Of a stretch of DNA of 64,000 nt, positions 62,069-64,000 are shown piece by piece. The notes under the pieces are model-generated. The model saw only the letters and a program-made list of their open reading frames with translations. It made no database searches and was not told where the DNA came from. Made by a program: the position numbers and the translations under genes. Every line of letters begins with the position of its first letter. The first letter of the stretch is position 1. The DNA comes from an uncultured bacterium (GTDB taxonomy: Bacteria; Pseudomonadota; Alphaproteobacteria; Sphingomonadales; Sphingomonadaceae): NCBI GenBank assembly GCA_942636505.2, contig CALOGB020000126.1:62001-126000 (forward strand), in the 5' to 3' direction.

Positions 62069-62461
62069 ATGCCGTTGTTTTCCACGCCCACGCAATTCGC
62101 CGCGCTCGCACTGATCTTCATCGCCGGCTGGCTGTTCGGATTGGCGAGCCATCCCGGTGGCAAGAAGTGGAAGGCGCGCTATCACGCCGAACGTGACGCG
62201 CACGCGGTCGCCAAGAAGGATGCCGACATCCGCGCCGCCGCCGCCGAAAAGCGTGCGGTCGAGGCCGAGCATGAGAATGCGCGCCTCGTAAAGGCCACGC
62301 CGGTGGTGCCAGTCGCACCCGTGACGACGACCCGTGCGCCGGTCGAGGATCGCTCGATCTTCGTGTCGCCTGACACGCGTCCCATAGCCGCGTCGTCGGC
62401 CCGCCCGGCCTATAATAATGATGGCACGAAGCGCGGCTGGTTCGACTTCGACCGTCGTTAA
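62069..62461 (+). CDS. Single-pass membrane protein after the pilus operon
   Basis: 130 residues from the ATG at 62069, with AGGAGGG 8 nt upstream. One membrane helix near the N-terminus (FAALALIFIAGWLFGLA), then a charged helical stretch (KKWKARYHAERDAHAVAKKD ... AAAEKRAVEAEHENARLV), probably a coiled coil, and a disordered Pro/Thr/Ala tail. I do not know the family. The 54-bp gap to tadC and the following terminator suggest it is the last gene of the pilus transcript. Confidence 0.75.
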   Translation: MPLFSTPTQFAALALIFIAGWLFGLASHPGGKKWKARYHAERDAHAVAKKDADIRAAAAEKRAVEAEHENARLVKATPVVPVAPVTTTRAPVEDRSIFVSPDTRPIAASSARPAYNNDGTKRGWFDFDRR

Positions 62462-62466
62462 TATCT

Positions 62467-62502
62467 TAAGGCGGCCCACTCACCACCGAGCGGGCCGCCT
62501 TA
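62467..62502. terminator. Terminator between pilus operon and convergent gene
   Basis: A 15-bp stem with one mismatch (62467-62481 with 62488-62502) around a 6-nt loop lies right after the single-pass membrane protein gene. The TTA / TAAGG flanks give short U-tracts on both strands, so it may serve the convergent gene at 62510 as well. Confidence 0.7.
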
Positions 62503-62509
62503 TCGAAGC

Positions 62510-62866
62510 CTATTGGTAATGTGCGACGTTCTCGAACCCGGTGTTCGTCTTCGCCATCTTGACCAGCTTTCTAGCGTAGGACCGCACGTGCCGGTCGAAG
62601 CGCGTATCGTTGTAGACGCCGCGCCAGATATACTCGTCGCGGTCCAGTATCGCAGCAAGCGCGGCGGTAAACGTCGCTTGGCTGTCCGCGACGCCTTTGC
62701 GGCTCATCAGCGCACAGACCATTTCCTCGGCTGATGCCTTGTCGCAGTCATCCTGCAATTCACGGCCGCCACGCTCGGCCACAACCTGCTCGGAGCGTGC
62801 GGCAATCCCCCGTGCGTCCAGCCATTTGCGGACCGCGTCGCCGTCCCAGTCCTTTTTGTCCGCCAA
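62510..62866 (-). CDS. Small hypothetical protein with TTG start
   Basis: 118 residues starting with TTG at 62866, with GGAG 8 nt upstream. The sequence is hydrophilic and helical: AVRKWLDARGIAARSEQVVAE, ELQDDCDKASAEEMVCALM, FTAALAAILDRDEYIWRGVY. There are two Cys and no membrane segment. I do not recognise the family. It is last in a minus-strand run with pnuC and the phosphotransferase, 24 bp after pnuC. Confidence 0.65.
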   Translation of the reverse strand: MADKKDWDGDAVRKWLDARGIAARSEQVVAERGGRELQDDCDKASAEEMVCALMSRKGVADSQATFTAALAAILDRDEYIWRGVYNDTRFDRHVRSYARKLVKMAKTNTGFENVAHYQ

Positions 62867-62890
62867 CGCCCGATCTCCGTTTCGCGCACA

Positions 62891-63448
62891 CTAGCCGGTG
62901 GAGCGCGCCTGCCAGCGCCGATATCCGATCACGGCCAGCACGACCATCGCCGCGTACAGGCCGGCAGTGAGCATGAGACCCTTGTAGGCGAACATCCCGA
63001 CATACAGGACGTCCACCGCGATCCACAGCAGCCAGTTCGCCGCATGCCGTCGCGCGACCCAATATTGTGCGACCAGACTGAAGCTGCTGAGCGTCGCGTC
63101 GGCCCATGGCAATGCCGCGTCGGTGTAACGGCTCATGAACCAGCCGATCACGAGCGCCCCGACCGCTCCCGCGCCGAGACCCGCAACCGCACGTGATGGC
63201 CGCAACGGCTCGACGACGACATCGCCTTTATCGTTCTTGCCGCGCGCCCAGGCCAGCCAGCCATAGACGATCGCGATCGCGAACAACGCCTGGAGCACCA
63301 TGTCCGCATAGAGCCGTACGTCGAGGAACAGCTTGAAGTAGAGCGCACAGGCGACGAAATTGACCGGCCAGCACAGCATGTTGCGCTTGGCGGTCAGCCA
63401 TATCCCGGCAAAACTCACGACGACCGCAACGATCTCCAGCGGCGTCAT
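62891..63448 (-). CDS. pnuC: Nicotinamide riboside transporter PnuC
   Basis: 185 residues from the ATG at 63448, overlapping the phosphotransferase stop by 4 bp. About seven helices in the SWEET-like arrangement. Motifs: CWPVNFVACALYFKLFLDV, RLYADMVLQALFAIAIVYGW (WxxN and YADxxLQ signatures), and NWLLWIAVDVLYVGMFAYKG. PnuC moves nicotinamide riboside by facilitated diffusion, trapped by phosphorylation in the cytoplasm; related carriers move thiamine or riboflavin. The adjacent kinase-like gene may supply the trapping kinase. Confidence 0.93.
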   Translation of the reverse strand: MTPLEIVAVVVSFAGIWLTAKRNMLCWPVNFVACALYFKLFLDVRLYADMVLQALFAIAIVYGWLAWARGKNDKGDVVVEPLRPSRAVAGLGAGAVGALVIGWFMSRYTDAALPWADATLSSFSLVAQYWVARRHAANWLLWIAVDVLYVGMFAYKGLMLTAGLYAAMVVLAVIGYRRWQARSTG

Positions 63449-64000
63449 GACAGCTCGATCCGGCGCAGAAAGTCCTGGCCCGGAGGCGAAAAGAACCACG
63501 CCGCATGGTCGATCAGATAATCATCCCAAGCCATGGCGGCGGACGCGGTGTCGGCCACGACGGCGGTGAAGTAATCGGCCTCCGACAGCGCGAATTCAAC
63601 ATGGACCAGCGGTAGCACGGACACGATCGCGGCGATCTCCGCCCGGCTCAGCGGTAGGACGGTGGCATAGCCCCCCAACAGCGCCAGCGCCGTCTCGGGA
63701 TCGGCGATCACGTCGTCCGCCCCCTGTCCCAGATCCAGCCACCGCACCGCCGTCCGCTCGATCGCCGTCGCGATATCGTGAACGGCGTTCGTGCGGTCCG
63801 CCAACCCGAAGTCGAACACGGTCCGCACCGCGCCCTCTCGCGTCCAGAGAAGGTTGGAAGGATGCCAGTCGTTGTGCGTCCACAACGGCGTCTGTTTCGC
63901 AAGAAGCGACGACAGGTTGCTATCGGCCTGCTCGAACAATCGCGCGAGTTGCGCCTGCCACGGCCGGTCCGCGAGGAACGCGGCCAGCGCAGGGCGGGCG
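63445..64000 (-). CDS. Aminoglycoside-phosphotransferase-like kinase, C-terminal part
   Basis: About 185 residues are visible; the start lies beyond the window's right edge. The catalytic loop is LWTHNDWHPSNLLW (Asp and Asn), and the metal motif is VFDFGLADR, as in APH-fold small-molecule kinases. The C-terminal helices end in AAWFFSPPGQDFLRRIELS. It overlaps pnuC by 4 bp, and they are clearly co-translated. A role as kinase trapping the imported vitamin precursor is likely by analogy; an antibiotic kinase is less likely given the context. Confidence 0.82.
   Translation of the reverse strand, partial: ARPALAAFLADRPWQAQLARLFEQADSNLSSLLAKQTPLWTHNDWHPSNLLWTREGAVRTVFDFGLADRTNAVHDIATAIERTAVRWLDLGQGADDVIADPETALALLGGYATVLPLSRAEIAAIVSVLPLVHVEFALSEADYFTAVVADTASAAMAWDDYLIDHAAWFFSPPGQDFLRRIELS

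Noticed and set aside
1..64000. tRNA, rRNA, CRISPR, integrase, transposase or phage genes
   Set aside because: No cloverleaf-type sequence, regular repeat-spacer array, or recombinase motif was seen in the gaps or genes; fast scanning by eye may miss a tRNA.

Overview
The window looks like chromosomal DNA of a sphingomonad (Sphingomonas or a close relative; Alphaproteobacteria). The grounds are very high GC with strong third-position G/C bias, a complete CtrA cell-cycle regulator, an EcfG-type general-stress promoter, TonB-receptor sequence, and the gene order ispH-thrB-rnhA. This assignment rests on gene content, not on a database match. About 54 protein-coding genes are supported, plus one receptor pseudogene. 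I saw no rRNA, tRNA, CRISPR array, insertion sequence or phage genes.

Region by region. 1-0.6 kb: the end of a TPR protein. 0.7-9.8 kb: an alpha-mannan or high-mannose glycan degradation locus. It has a minus-strand run GH92 - GH125 - GH92, a plus-strand third GH92, and between them only a stub of the TonB-dependent receptor expected in such loci. 9.8-11.8 kb: an alpha-amino-acid ester hydrolase with its full active site. 11.9-17.7 kb: a stress island (lipoprotein, two CsbD-type proteins, a triple-PAS LuxR regulator, a membrane protein, small proteins, a phospholipase D family enzyme) with an EcfG-like promoter. 17.7-23.9 kb: TMEM175-type channel, chloroperoxidase-like hydrolase, and a DUF2339/DUF3999 membrane pair. 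24.0-33.1 kb: a tightly overlapping five-gene polysaccharide operon. Three of its proteins are glycosyltransferases fused to a second enzyme: UDP-galactopyranose mutase, a Gfo/Idh/MocA dehydrogenase, and a clan-A glycosidase. 33.1-43.9 kb: housekeeping and stress genes (DUF892, WrbA, pirin with divergent LysR, a Tat-type malate:quinone oxidoreductase, AI-2E family transporter, CtrA, a second phospholipase D paralogue, DinB) separated by palindromic intergenic repeats. 43.9-49.5 kb: histidine kinase plus REC-GGDEF-EAL protein, ROK kinase, Dps. 49.6-54.8 kb: lipoprotein, ispH-thrB-rnhA, FAD oxidoreductase, alpha/beta hydrolase. 54.8-62.5 kb: a tad/cpa pilus operon (cpaA, B, C, D, E, tadB, tadC) with no cpaF ATPase and no pilin gene. 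62.5-64 kb: a small unknown protein, PnuC, and a truncated phosphotransferase.

How the parts may work together. The mannosidases should strip alpha-mannosyl residues in the periplasm. One GH92 has Gln where the other two have the catalytic Glu, which suggests it acts on mannose-1-phospho-6-mannose caps. The fusion operon would make and attach unusual sugars, including galactofuranose. CtrA, the c-di-GMP protein and the tad pilus are all linked to surface attachment in related bacteria, but any link between them here is inference.
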